Notes under the pieces: generated by a model | The model's database searches: none | What the model was told of the DNA's origin: nothing | The model's input: the letters and a program-made list of their open reading frames with translations, nothing else | Program-made: the position numbers and the translations under genes | Source of the DNA: an uncultured Desulfosarcina sp. | GTDB lineage: Bacteria; Desulfobacterota; Desulfobacteria; Desulfobacterales; Desulfosarcinaceae | Direction: 5' to 3' | Length of the DNA: 64,000 bases | Assembly: GCF_963668215.1 (NCBI RefSeq) | Contig: NZ_OY764190.1 | Coordinates: forward strand, 3,534,001 to 3,598,000 | Shown: piece by piece, positions 44,698 through 53,384 of the stretch | How the letters are laid out: every line of letters starts with the position of its first letter | How positions within the stretch are numbered: the stretch's first letter is position 1

Positions 44698-44850
44698 CAC
44701 CCCTCACCCCGACCCTCTCCCCTCAAGGGGCGAGGGAGAGGCTGCCTGTAGATGCGGAGCATAAATGGTTTCTCAACGCTTACTGTTTTTACCGAGAAGC
44801 TTCATCCAAACGTCCCCTCGCTCCAGTGGGGAGAGGGACAGGGTGAGGGG
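44698..44850. repeat. Inverted repeat of CCCCTCACCCTGTCCCTCTCC type
   Basis: The left arm CCCCTCACCCCGACCCTCTC is matched by the inverted right arm GAGAGGGACAGGGTGAGGGG about 100 bases on; both flank a second GC-rich stem. This kind of repeat is dispersed in many Gram-negative genomes. It fills the gap between two hydrolase genes. Confidence 0.75.
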
Positions 44851-44904
44851 TAATTTCTACTATAATACCCGGTATAAATGTGGTTTTCCTGGTGTGCTGC
44901 CTAT

Positions 44905-45723
44905 TTACTTGTCGAAAGCCACCGGCAGCTGCACCGTGTAATTCAGCGGGGCATGGCCGGCAAGAAAAGCAGGCGCCTGGGAAAAGCGGCGATGGGCAAG
45001 GGGTACATCGGTGTTTGTGATCCGGGTGCCCGGAAGGGTGAAACCCGAGCCCCATCGGGAAGGGGGCAGAACGGTCACGATATCTTTGGGGTTGCATACA
45101 TGGTAGATCGGCATCCCGGCCAGCGTTTCGGCAAAAGCCGCGTCGCCGATGCGCGGGGCGCCGAAGGTGTAAACGGCCTGCGGCGGCCGCAGCGAAGCGG
45201 CCAGGGTGGCCAGGGCTCCGCCCAGACTGTGGCCGGTGTAAAACAAAGGAACCCGGACCGCCTCCAGAGCCGTTGAGACTTCGTCCCAAAGTTCCATCAG
45301 CATGGTCCGAAACCCCCGGTGCACCCTGCCGCCGCGCGGCCAAGGGGCCAGGGCCATGTCCAGGTTGCCCAGCCAGCTGGCCAACCGTCCGATGGTTCCG
45401 CGGAACACCAGGGCCGCGTAGGCGCATTCGCCGGTTTCGGCGGTTGTCACCAGCGCTCCCTGAACCGTGGGACCATTGAAAAAGCGCCGCTCGACCAGCC
45501 CCACGGCAGCCAGGATATCGTTCCTGGAGGCCTGACCGGGATGGTGAAACCCTTCCGAGGCATCCCTTCGATAGATCAGCCGGGAAAGTTCGGACAGCCA
45601 CCAGGCTTTGACCGGATTGAATCCATCCGCCCGCACGCGAAATTGCATGGGACGGTGATCCCCGAAGAAATCTTCGGAATCTCCCGGTCGCAGCACGGAT
45701 TGCCATGTGTGGTCGTAGGCCAT
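44905..45723 (-). CDS. Lipase class 3-like serine hydrolase
   Basis: 272 residues. The nucleophile elbow is YTGHSLGGALATL, preceded by ALVFRGTIGRLASWLGNLDM, the lipase-3 (Lipase_3, PF01764-type) pattern; TFGAPRIGDAAFAE and HVCNPKDIVTVLPP give the aspartate region, and a late HAPLNY a candidate histidine. No signal peptide is visible. It probably hydrolyses acyl esters. The ATG at 45723 has only a weak ribosome binding site. Confidence 0.82.
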   Translation of the reverse strand: MAYDHTWQSVLRPGDSEDFFGDHRPMQFRVRADGFNPVKAWWLSELSRLIYRRDASEGFHHPGQASRNDILAAVGLVERRFFNGPTVQGALVTTAETGECAYAALVFRGTIGRLASWLGNLDMALAPWPRGGRVHRGFRTMLMELWDEVSTALEAVRVPLFYTGHSLGGALATLAASLRPPQAVYTFGAPRIGDAAFAETLAGMPIYHVCNPKDIVTVLPPSRWGSGFTLPGTRITNTDVPLAHRRFSQAPAFLAGHAPLNYTVQLPVAFDK

Positions 45724-45990
45724 GAATTCGCCAAGGTAGATGGTTGATGATCGGGAAATTCGACCCTGTGTCGAATTTGAACCGTATGGATCGGTACTTA
45801 AAAAATAATTGGGGGAGAGTGTGTGGTCAACGGTTTTGTTAGAAAAATGTTAGAAAAAAGTTAGGCGCCGGTTAGCGGGGGTGGGGTGGATTTGTGAATG
45901 GAACTGGCGTATAAGCAAGAGTGACGAAATCTTAAAAAGCTTTTTCAGGCCACCTGTGGCCACACGCCCAAAAGGAAGTGGTGGAGTCGT

Positions 45991-46049
45991 GGGAGCGGCT
46001 TCCAGCCGCGATTCGGTTTGCAATCATCACGGCTGGAAGCCGTTCTCCC
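45991..46049. repeat. REP-like palindrome in the 510-base gap before rmuC
   Basis: GGGAGCGGCTTCCAGCCG and its inverse CGGCTGGAAGCCGTTCTCCC flank about 20 bases. The rest of the gap (45724-46234) has no gene I can support and includes a second, weaker stem near 46100. Confidence 0.75.
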
Positions 46050-46234
46050 GAAAAACTGTGCCTGAACGGATATCGCTTTTTTAGAAGTCGCCAGGCATGC
46101 CATTCCCGCTGATAAAGGCGCATGAAGCGAAGTTTTATCGCTTCCCGTGTGGGCGCAGGGGTAAAAAATTTTCGCCCTTAGACGACCTGCGCGGGGATGA
46201 CACCAACCCAATTGCGACCCAAGGTGAACGTTAG

Positions 46235-47764
46235 ATGACACTGAATCAAATCCTGTATCTGACCGGCGGTGGTGCCGGTCTGCTTCTTATCGTGACCATC
46301 GTGCTGGTGGTGATCCGATCACGCCTGAAATCCGATCTCGCCGCCGCGGCGAAGCTGGCGGAGGTCGAAAAAGCTGCCCTGGAAGAGAAGCTGGCGTCGG
46401 TCGCCCGGCAGCTGGAAACGACCAGAACGGAATTGGCGGCGTCCGAGGCGCGGTTGGAGCAGGGCCGGGCAACCCGGGTCCAACTGGAAGCGGAAAAGGG
46501 AGCGCTGACCCAGACGGCTGGCCGGGTTCCCGAACTGGAGGCAAGCCTGGAGAAAAGCCACGGCGAGATCGAGCGGCTGGGCGGCGTCAACCTGTCTTTA
46601 GAAAAGAAGCTGGCGGAGGTTTCCACCCAACTGGAAGGGGAGCGCCGGCAGGCCGAAGAGAAGATCGCCCTGCTCAACGACGCCCGCGAGCGGCTGACCA
46701 ACGAGTTCAAGGTGTTGGCGGACCGAATCCTGGAAGAGAAGGGCAAAACCTTTTCCGAACGCAGCAAGGCCCAGATGGACGGGCTGATCGGGCCGCTGCG
46801 GGAGCAATTGGGGGACTTTAAAAAGCGGGTGGAGGATGTTTACGACAAGGAGGCCCGTGACCGCGCGGCGCTGGTCAACGAAATCAGCCACCTGAAACGT
46901 CTCAACGAACGCATCGGCAAGGATGCCCTCAACCTGACCAATGCCCTCAAGGGAGATGTGAAGACCCTGGGCGGATGGGGAGAGGTGATCCTGGAGAAGA
47001 TCCTCGAAGCTTCAGGATTGGAGAAAGGCCGGGTCTACGACACCCAGGTGAGCCTGACCGGGGCCGGTGGCGGACGCTACCAGCCGGACGTCATCGTGCG
47101 GCTGCCCGAGGGCCGGGATGTGATCGTGGATGCCAAAGTGTCGCTCAAGGATTACGAACGGTATCATTCATCCGAGGATGAAAATGTCCGTTCCGCCGCC
47201 ATCAAAGCGCATCTGGCCTCGCTGCGCACCCACCTCAAGGGGCTGAGCGAAAAACACTACGAAGACCTGGAAGGCATCCGGACCCTCGATTTCGTGCTGA
47301 TGTTCGTGCCCATCGAAGCGGCGTTTTTCGCGGCAATCGACCATGACCGCAACTTGATGACCGAGGCCTTCGAGAAAAATGTGATCATGGTTTCGCCGTC
47401 CACTCTGCTGGTCACCCTGAGAACCATCCACAACATCTGGCGCTATGCCGACCAGAACGCCAACGCCTTGGAGATTGCCCGCCAAGCCGGCAACCTGTAC
47501 GATAAATTCATCGGCTTCATCGAAGCGCTGGAAGATGTCGGCCGGCAGCTGGAGCGGGCCCGGCAGGCCCACCGTACGGCAACCGAGCGCCTGCACTCCG
47601 GGCGGGGCAACCTCGTCCGGCGGGCCGAACAGCTCAAGGCCCTGGGCGTAAAGGCCAACAAGGCCCTGCCGGAGACTTATGCCGCCGCACTGGAATCGGA
47701 GGCTGTGACGAATGAGGTCGAGGAAATCGTCAAGGAAACGGCGAAAACGGATTTTTTAGAATAG
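46235..47764 (+). CDS. rmuC: DNA recombination protein RmuC
   Basis: 509 residues. An N-terminal transmembrane helix (GGGAGLLLIVTIVLVVI) is followed by a long coiled coil (about 32-170) and the RmuC nuclease-like core (about 200-440) with LGGWGEVILEKILEASGL, YQPDVIVRLPEGRDVIVDAK (the D...DAK nuclease-like signature) and DFVLMFVPIEAAFFAA. RmuC limits inversions at short repeats and may be a restriction-type nuclease. AAGGTGAACGTTAG precedes the ATG. The cupin gene starts 10 bases after its stop. Confidence 0.95.
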   Translation: MTLNQILYLTGGGAGLLLIVTIVLVVIRSRLKSDLAAAAKLAEVEKAALEEKLASVARQLETTRTELAASEARLEQGRATRVQLEAEKGALTQTAGRVPELEASLEKSHGEIERLGGVNLSLEKKLAEVSTQLEGERRQAEEKIALLNDARERLTNEFKVLADRILEEKGKTFSERSKAQMDGLIGPLREQLGDFKKRVEDVYDKEARDRAALVNEISHLKRLNERIGKDALNLTNALKGDVKTLGGWGEVILEKILEASGLEKGRVYDTQVSLTGAGGGRYQPDVIVRLPEGRDVIVDAKVSLKDYERYHSSEDENVRSAAIKAHLASLRTHLKGLSEKHYEDLEGIRTLDFVLMFVPIEAAFFAAIDHDRNLMTEAFEKNVIMVSPSTLLVTLRTIHNIWRYADQNANALEIARQAGNLYDKFIGFIEALEDVGRQLERARQAHRTATERLHSGRGNLVRRAEQLKALGVKANKALPETYAAALESEAVTNEVEEIVKETAKTDFLE

Positions 47765-47774
47765 TGGAGGCACC

Positions 47775-48098
47775 ATGTTCAAAAAAGAAGACCAACTGAC
47801 CGAGCGCGAGATGATCGCAGGCGTGAAAATGGGAACCATGGTTCATGGGGAAAAGACCCTCATGGCCCGTTTCACACTGACCGGCGGCAGCGTCATCCCG
47901 GCCCACGAGCATCCCCACGAGCAGACCGGCCTTCTGGTCTCCGGCCGCATCGTTCTGACCATCGACGGTGTGGACCATAACGTGGCACCGGGCGATAGCT
48001 GGTGTATCGGCTCAGACGTACCCCATGCCGCGAAGGCGTTGGAAGACTCCGTGGCCGTAGAGGTTTTTTCGCCGGTGCGGGAAGACTATCTCGATTAA
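47775..48098 (+). CDS. Single-domain cupin protein
   Basis: 107 residues. Metal-binding cupin motif 1 is clear in AHEHPHEQTGLLVSGRIVL (three His and Glu), motif 2 is weaker (GDSWCIGSDVPHAAKAL). It ends with the FSPVREDYLD tail typical of small ectoine-synthase-like and auxin-binding cupins. It lies in an operon with rmuC. Substrate unknown. Confidence 0.82.
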   Translation: MFKKEDQLTEREMIAGVKMGTMVHGEKTLMARFTLTGGSVIPAHEHPHEQTGLLVSGRIVLTIDGVDHNVAPGDSWCIGSDVPHAAKALEDSVAVEVFSPVREDYLD

Positions 48099-48220
48099 AT
48101 CTTCGACGATCTTCAACACCAGAAAAAAGTTATCCGTTCCGGGGCGTGAAATCTTACGAAATGTTTGAAGCAACCGTTTTCGCCCTTCAAAAAAATGCTT
48201 GTCCATGAAGCTCACCTTGC

Positions 48221-48295
48221 TCCCATGTTCCGCGTGGGAGCACCATTGGGCTTCATATGGCAGCTTATGAGGTTCCCACGCGGAGCATGGGAACC
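48221..48295. repeat. Palindromic repeat GGTTCCCACGCGGAGCATGG
   Basis: The right copy GGTTCCCA...TGGGAACC is itself a perfect 8-base palindrome around CGCGGAGCA. A partial inverted copy (TCCCATGTTCCGCGTGGGA) lies 30 bases before it. It sits between the cupin gene and the facing zinc-ribbon gene. Confidence 0.75.
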
Positions 48296-48307
48296 AGACA
48301 GCGCCAT

Positions 48308-48667
48308 TTACCACAGGCAGATCACCTTCCGGCCATCCCTCATTTCAGCCCGTAATTTTTCCATATGGCGAAGGGCGGCAAGGTCGCGTTCGAAATCCTC
48401 CACGGGAAGCTCAAGCCGCTTGGCAAGCTCCTGCTGATCCACGCCGCCGGTTTGTTTCAGGATCTGCAGAATTTTTGCCTGAACCTCGGTTAAATCCGGT
48501 CTGGACTCTCCTTTTTCCGAGAAGGATTTGGCGCAGTAGGCAGCCCAGGGATCGCAGGCCTTGGCCGGCGAAAGCACGGTCATGTAACAATCCTCACATA
48601 TCGTTTGGCCATTGAATTCCCGTTCGTCGTTTTCGGGAATGACCGCTTCACATCGGTCGCATTTCAT
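48308..48667 (-). CDS. Zinc-ribbon plus winged-helix regulator-like protein
   Basis: 119 residues. The N-terminus has CDRC and CEDC (two Cys pairs, a zinc ribbon or LIM-like finger), then a winged-helix-like half (LTEVQAKILQILKQTGGVDQ, then LAKRLELPVEDFERDLAALR). It could be a small metal-binding regulator. Its start is 17 bases after the stop of the TetR gene on the same strand, so the two may be transcribed together. Confidence 0.68.
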   Translation of the reverse strand: MKCDRCEAVIPENDEREFNGQTICEDCYMTVLSPAKACDPWAAYCAKSFSEKGESRPDLTEVQAKILQILKQTGGVDQQELAKRLELPVEDFERDLAALRHMEKLRAEMRDGRKVICLW

Positions 48668-48683
48668 GGTTCACCTCATTTTT

Positions 48684-49274
48684 TTAGCGTTCCAATAATT
48701 TCAGCAGGGTCTTGACGGCCTTTGCGGCATGCCGGCGGATTTCTGCCGGTGGCGGGGGCTCATTCAAGCCGGTCAGCACGGGCATGCGCAGGGAAAGCAG
48801 AACGGCAAGAAAGACATCGACTTCGAATTCGACGTCGTCGATCCTGAACCGTTCCTTGAAAAAACGGTTCAGGCGGTTTTTCGTCCGGCTGGGGCCCATC
48901 GCGTAAAAGGTGCGCGTGATCTCCGGTACCCTGAGGCCTTCGGACACCAGCAAGCGGATATTGGCTATATGCGTTTTGGACAAATGCCTTGCGAGGAATC
49001 CGATCGCAAAGGCTTCCAGGGCTTCAGCGGTGTTCTCCAGATTCAGCGCCTCCAGAAAGTCACTGTTTGCCTGCAGCCGTTGTGCTTCCAGGGTCGCCTT
49101 GAAGAGCGCCTCTTTGGAATCGAAATATCGGTAAACCGTTTGTTTGGTGACGCCGGCTTTCACTGCGATTTTATCCATGCTGGTGCCGATGAAGCCGCTG
49201 GATTGAAACAGTGCCTGTGCGGCTTCGAGGATGCTGTCTTGCTTCTGCTTTTTTTTCTGCTCTATTTTTCTCAT
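48684..49274 (-). CDS. TetR/AcrR-family regulator of the divergent methyltransferase gene
   Basis: 196 residues from the ATG at 49274 (the 22-codon upstream extension has no ribosome binding site). The helix-turn-helix is clear: QDSILEAAQALFQSSGFIGT, then MDKIAVKAGVTKQTVYRYFD. The C-terminus resembles the AefR-like C-terminal group. The intergenic space to the facing gene holds a palindrome next to a perfect promoter, the probable binding site. Confidence 0.9.
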   Translation of the reverse strand: MRKIEQKKKQKQDSILEAAQALFQSSGFIGTSMDKIAVKAGVTKQTVYRYFDSKEALFKATLEAQRLQANSDFLEALNLENTAEALEAFAIGFLARHLSKTHIANIRLLVSEGLRVPEITRTFYAMGPSRTKNRLNRFFKERFRIDDVEFEVDVFLAVLLSLRMPVLTGLNEPPPPAEIRRHAAKAVKTLLKLLER

Positions 49275-49320
49275 CCGTGATGTCAATCTTACAGTCAAAC
49301 GCAAAAAGACGGCTTTGTTG

Positions 49321-49372
49321 TTGACAAACATACCCGCCAACCCTATTTTGCAAAAACATACTGCACAGTATG
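49321..49372 (+). promoter_or_regulatory. Methyltransferase promoter with TetR operator palindrome
   Basis: TTGACA (49321-49326), a 17-base spacer and TATTTT (49344-49349) form a good sigma-70 promoter. Directly downstream, CATACTGCACAGTATG (49357-49372) is a 7+7 palindrome with a 2-base centre, covering the transcription start. Its place between a TetR gene and its divergent neighbour makes it the likely operator. Confidence 0.75.
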
Positions 49373-49393
49373 ATTTTAGTCAAGGAGATCACC

Positions 49394-49978
49394 ATGCACG
49401 GCAACAAATTCGATCCCAAAAAATTACAGCGTCTGAATGACCCGGACAGGCTCAAGGATATTCCGCCTGACATCATCCGCGGCAAGCTGAATCTGGATAA
49501 GGCGGAGGTGCTGGTCGAAATTGGCGCGGGAACGGCTTTTTTCAGCAAGGTCTTCCTGGAGAAGTTCGCGGCGAGAACCGTTTACGCCTGCGATATGTCC
49601 GAAATCATGATTGGTTGGATAAAGGCGCATGTAACGCCAAAACATCCCGGTATCGTTCCCGTAAAGAGCAGCGAATCCGTCATACCGCTGGACGACAGCC
49701 TGGCAGACCTGGTGTTTATGATCAACCTGCATCATGAGTTGGAAGATCCTACACGTATGCTCGAAGAAGCGCATCGGCTGCTGAAGGCCGGCGGAAAAAT
49801 ATTCATCGCCGAATGGTTGAAAAAGGAGATGGCGGAGGGGCCGCCCGTGAAGATCCGGTGGCTTTCCCGGGATGTGAAGGCGCAATTGGTACAGGCCGGC
49901 TTCGATAATGTCCGTGACGACAATGGTATGGCAAAACATTTTCTGGTTATTGGGGAAAAGGGATGCCGCACACGATAG
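49394..49978 (+). CDS. Class I SAM-dependent methyltransferase (UbiE/MenG-like fold)
   Basis: 194 residues. The SAM-binding motif VLVEIGAGTAFFSKVF and the following acidic position (VYACDMSEIM) are standard; later motifs LADLVFMINLHHELEDP and RLLKAGGKIFIAEWLKKE fit the methyltransferase 11/25 families. Substrate unknown. The start is the ATG with AAGGAGATCACC upstream. Expression is probably controlled by the divergent TetR protein. Confidence 0.88.
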   Translation: MHGNKFDPKKLQRLNDPDRLKDIPPDIIRGKLNLDKAEVLVEIGAGTAFFSKVFLEKFAARTVYACDMSEIMIGWIKAHVTPKHPGIVPVKSSESVIPLDDSLADLVFMINLHHELEDPTRMLEEAHRLLKAGGKIFIAEWLKKEMAEGPPVKIRWLSRDVKAQLVQAGFDNVRDDNGMAKHFLVIGEKGCRTR

Positions 49979-50197
49979 GATCGCTGAAAAATTTGGTTCG
50001 ACAGAAAAAAAGCGGTAACACTTGAAAAACGAAACGCCTCATGGTTAAACGCTTCAGTTCTCACTGAGTACGCCGATATTACAGACAGCTTGCAAGCCGA
50101 ATAGGTGGTTGGCCCTGCAGAGACAAGATGGAGGCATGTGCCGAAAAAACGGGCGTTCTATTTGGTGAACGAATATAGAATCAAGAACCGGTAGACA

Positions 50198-51865
50198 ATG
50201 ACCGATCTCAGACCCTCGTTGGACACTTCCCGCATCATCCGAAAACTGTTGCTGGCAATAAAAAACAGCAACCTCTATCCCCGGGGACACAACATCCTGA
50301 CCACCTGTGTCGCGGATTTATACCAGGAACTTCAGGCCTATCTGGAGCAATGCAGCCGCCTGGTGATTGGCGTTGAGAAAAATCGCCTGGTTTCCGACGG
50401 AAAAGTTCTCCATGAAGGCGCCAGAAACAAGGAAAACATCGCTTTTCTGCTGCACCGCGATGGTGTTCAATGGCTTTCCTTCGAAGAGGGCCTGGTCGAG
50501 GATGAACTCCAACAGTTGCTGGACGTTTTCAACCGTTACCGTGTTCAGGAAGAGTACGACGGCGGAGATATGGTCACCGCGTTGTGGCAGGCCAATTTTT
50601 CTCACATCAAACACGGAACCGACGGCCGGCTGTGGAAGGACGAACCCATTCTGGACATTGCCGCCCTGAAGGTATCCGATCCGGATTCGTTCTCAGCGGC
50701 CGTGCCAACCGACGAACAGCAGCATGCCGAAAGCCTGGCCGCGGCAGATAAACCCGAAACCCTGTGGCAATTGACGCAACGGGAAAAAGAGCTGACCCGT
50801 GACATGATTTCCGAGCAGGAGCATCGCAACGAAAACCAGGATGTATTCGACATTTTGCTGGTCATCCTGCTGGAACAGAACGAGAAAGAAGATTACGCAG
50901 CGGTATTGGATCTGGTTCGTGATTGTTTTGAACGCACCCTTGCCCGGGGCGAATTCAAAGAGGCGCTGGTCTTTTTAAAAAAACTGAATATCATCTACCA
51001 GAAATACGAGGCGGACAAATTCTGGGCGCAGGCCCACCTCGACGATTTTACGATCCTCATCGCCGGTCAGCATCTTTATGCGGGGCTGCAGGAATTTATG
51101 CAGAAAAACAAAAAGGCGGCTCAGGAGCAGCTGCGCACCATCCTGCAACTGGTTTCCCTTTTGCCGCCGCAATGCATCCATTCGCTGGGCAGGCTGCTTC
51201 CCGAAATCGATCAACCCCATTTTCGCAAAAGCATCCTGAAGGCCATCGGCGTGCAGGCAACGAAAAACTTCGGTCCGCTGGCATCGCTTGCCGCAAACGA
51301 AGACCCGGCCATCGCGGTGCCGGTGATCGGATTGCTGGCCTACATCCGGAAGCCGGAAGCCTTAAAACTGTTAAAGCGCCTGACCCGATCGGAAAAGGAG
51401 AGAAGCCGCATTTGTGCTGCAAAGGCAATGATTCGCCACCCGCTTGTAAAAATGGCGGATTTCCGGGACATCCTGGACGATCCGAATCCGGACATTGTCA
51501 AACTGGGTCTCAAACACCTTGGCCGGCAAAGGAACAAAGAGGCCGAGCGGCTGATCTCGGACCGACTGCGATCCCGGAAATATTGCAAACAGTACGGCGA
51601 CTTGCTGCTTGATTTGTATGACGCCCTTGGCCGCTGCGGATCGGAACAATCCGTCATTTTGTTAAAAAAGCGATTGTTCAAGGTCAAGCTGATCCCGAGT
51701 TCGATCGAGCTTAAGCATCGGATCGGCGCGGCAGTCGCGCTATTTCGGCTGAACAACCAACCGTCGCGCAGGCTTTTGGCGCAGGCGTCGAAAAGCCTGC
51801 GTTTGCGTGTAAGAAAAGCATACAACAAGGCAAGGGAGATGAGCATTGCCCCTTCAGCCCGATAA
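50198..51865 (+). CDS. HEAT-repeat-like helical protein, coupled to the HD-GYP gene
   Basis: 555 residues, all-helical in appearance. The C-terminal part (about 360-540) looks like HEAT/PBS repeats (KSILKAIGVQATKNFGPLAS, then VIGLLAYIRKPEALKLLKR, then LKHLGRQRNKEAERLIS). The N-terminal part starts with LRPSLDTSRIIRKLLLAIKN. Such proteins are scaffolds. Its end overlaps the HD-GYP gene start by 20 bases and the two share a similar N-terminal plan (a stretch reading GRVxYGNK-like is not seen, but both have a LxLLDVF/LLELFETLD helix region). Partner in a signalling pair is an inference. Confidence 0.7.
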   Translation: MTDLRPSLDTSRIIRKLLLAIKNSNLYPRGHNILTTCVADLYQELQAYLEQCSRLVIGVEKNRLVSDGKVLHEGARNKENIAFLLHRDGVQWLSFEEGLVEDELQQLLDVFNRYRVQEEYDGGDMVTALWQANFSHIKHGTDGRLWKDEPILDIAALKVSDPDSFSAAVPTDEQQHAESLAAADKPETLWQLTQREKELTRDMISEQEHRNENQDVFDILLVILLEQNEKEDYAAVLDLVRDCFERTLARGEFKEALVFLKKLNIIYQKYEADKFWAQAHLDDFTILIAGQHLYAGLQEFMQKNKKAAQEQLRTILQLVSLLPPQCIHSLGRLLPEIDQPHFRKSILKAIGVQATKNFGPLASLAANEDPAIAVPVIGLLAYIRKPEALKLLKRLTRSEKERSRICAAKAMIRHPLVKMADFRDILDDPNPDIVKLGLKHLGRQRNKEAERLISDRLRSRKYCKQYGDLLLDLYDALGRCGSEQSVILLKKRLFKVKLIPSSIELKHRIGAAVALFRLNNQPSRRLLAQASKSLRLRVRKAYNKAREMSIAPSAR

Positions 51866-53300
51866 ATCCACAAACGGCGAAGAAACCCGCAAGAAGAGGC
51901 TTCTTGGAGAAAGCCTCCTGGTTCTATTCAACAAGCTTCTCCACACGGCAAAAATCCATGAGGAAACCAATGCCTTGTGCGTAAGCGTGTGCCGTCAGTT
52001 TAAAAAGGAAGCCGAACCCCTTTTGAGAGAATACGGGGAACTCAGCATCGAGGCCAAGCACAGCCGGCTGTTTATCCAGGGCGAGAAATTGCTGCACCGC
52101 CCGGAAACGTCAGCGGTGACGTTCAGCCTCCTCGAGCTTTTCGAAACATTGGATGTCTATGGCTTCTCCATAAATACAAAGATTCTGGCTGCTGAGGAAA
52201 AAGAGCTTTACCGGTTTGCACACACGGTCAACGAGGCCCTTTCCGCTTCCGATCCGAAAAAAGAACTGTTGACGGTCATGGAGACCGGTCGGTTCCCCTG
52301 GATCCAAACCCTTTTCGAAACTCGGCTCGAGGGGGAAAACGACGGCCAGGACAAAAAAAAAGAAGCGATTCGTGTTTACTCGTATGCGTACAACTCCATC
52401 ATTGAGGTCGGAAAACAACTCACCGAAGAGAGGAGCTTCGGTACGCGCAAGGCCATGCGCTCCCTCCAGAACCTGGTGGATATCATCCGGGAAGATGTAA
52501 GCATCGTGCTGGGTCTCAGCACCATCAAGGATTACGACGATTATACATACACCCACTCCGTGAACGTGAGCATCCTGGCGATGAGTCTGGGAAACACCAT
52601 CGGCCTGTCCCGTGTTTCATTGATGCTGCTCGGGATGTGTGCCCTGTTCCACGATTTGGGGAAGATCGACGTAAATGTCGATATCCTGAACAAGCCCGGA
52701 AAGCTGACCGAAAAGGAATTCAAACATATTCAAAAACATTCGCTGAACAGCGTCCGCAGGATCATTCATCTGGACGCCTTTCGGGATCTCATCAGCCGGC
52801 TGATTCTTCCGCCCTTCGAACACCATTTGAAATATGACCTTTCCGGTTATCCGAATGTAAAGTGGTCCCGTCCGATCAGCCTGTTCGGGCGGATCATCGC
52901 CATCTGCGATGTCTACGATGCCCTGACCGCCCCGCGTGTCTATCGACCGGTGGCCATCAGTCCGGACCGCGCCCTGGGGATCATGATGGAAAATTCGGGC
53001 AAGGATTTCGATCCCACCCTTCTCAAGTGGTTTGTCAACATGGTGGGTATTTACCCGGTAGGCACCCTGTTGAAAATCGATACGGGCGAAATCGCCCTGG
53101 TCGCCAAAGGCAACTCCCAGGGAGATGCTCGCCGCCCTTGCGCCCTTTTGCTGAAGCCGGACGGCAGCGGCGGTTTCGTTTCCGGGAAAACCGTCGAGTT
53201 GCAGGACAAAGATCCTAGTACAGGTAAATACATTAGAAATATCGTCAGCAGCCATCACGCCGCCGAGCTTGGGCTCCAGCCGGCGCAATACCTCACCTGA
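51846..53300 (+). CDS. HD-GYP domain phosphodiesterase-like protein
   Basis: 484 residues. The HD-GYP core runs from about 225 to 400: THSVNVSILAMSLG, CALFHDLGKIDV (HD), KHSLNSVRRI, EHHLKYDLSGYP (GYP) and CDVYDALTAPRVYRP. The metal ligands appear complete, so hydrolysis of cyclic di-GMP or a related nucleotide is expected. The N-terminal 200 residues form an unassigned helical domain. Translation starts at TTG inside the previous gene after AGGGAGATGAGCA; the next in-frame ATG is much later. Confidence 0.88.
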   Translation: MPLQPDKSTNGEETRKKRLLGESLLVLFNKLLHTAKIHEETNALCVSVCRQFKKEAEPLLREYGELSIEAKHSRLFIQGEKLLHRPETSAVTFSLLELFETLDVYGFSINTKILAAEEKELYRFAHTVNEALSASDPKKELLTVMETGRFPWIQTLFETRLEGENDGQDKKKEAIRVYSYAYNSIIEVGKQLTEERSFGTRKAMRSLQNLVDIIREDVSIVLGLSTIKDYDDYTYTHSVNVSILAMSLGNTIGLSRVSLMLLGMCALFHDLGKIDVNVDILNKPGKLTEKEFKHIQKHSLNSVRRIIHLDAFRDLISRLILPPFEHHLKYDLSGYPNVKWSRPISLFGRIIAICDVYDALTAPRVYRPVAISPDRALGIMMENSGKDFDPTLLKWFVNMVGIYPVGTLLKIDTGEIALVAKGNSQGDARRPCALLLKPDGSGGFVSGKTVELQDKDPSTGKYIRNIVSSHHAAELGLQPAQYLT

Positions 53301-53332
53301 TTCTACCCTGCTTCACATAAAGGGGACGACCC

Positions 53333-53350
53333 TAAATAACTAAATAAGTT
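53333..53350. repeat. 18-base repeat, copy 1 (TAAATAACTAAATAAGTT)
   Basis: It matches exactly the sequence at 57384-57401. It lies just before the REP-associated transposase gene, next to GGGGACG (53322), whose inverse CGTCCCC (54407) follows that gene. Confidence 0.7.
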
Positions 53351-53384
53351 GTCGCTGTTCCAAGTTCATGCTATCATTCTGTCT

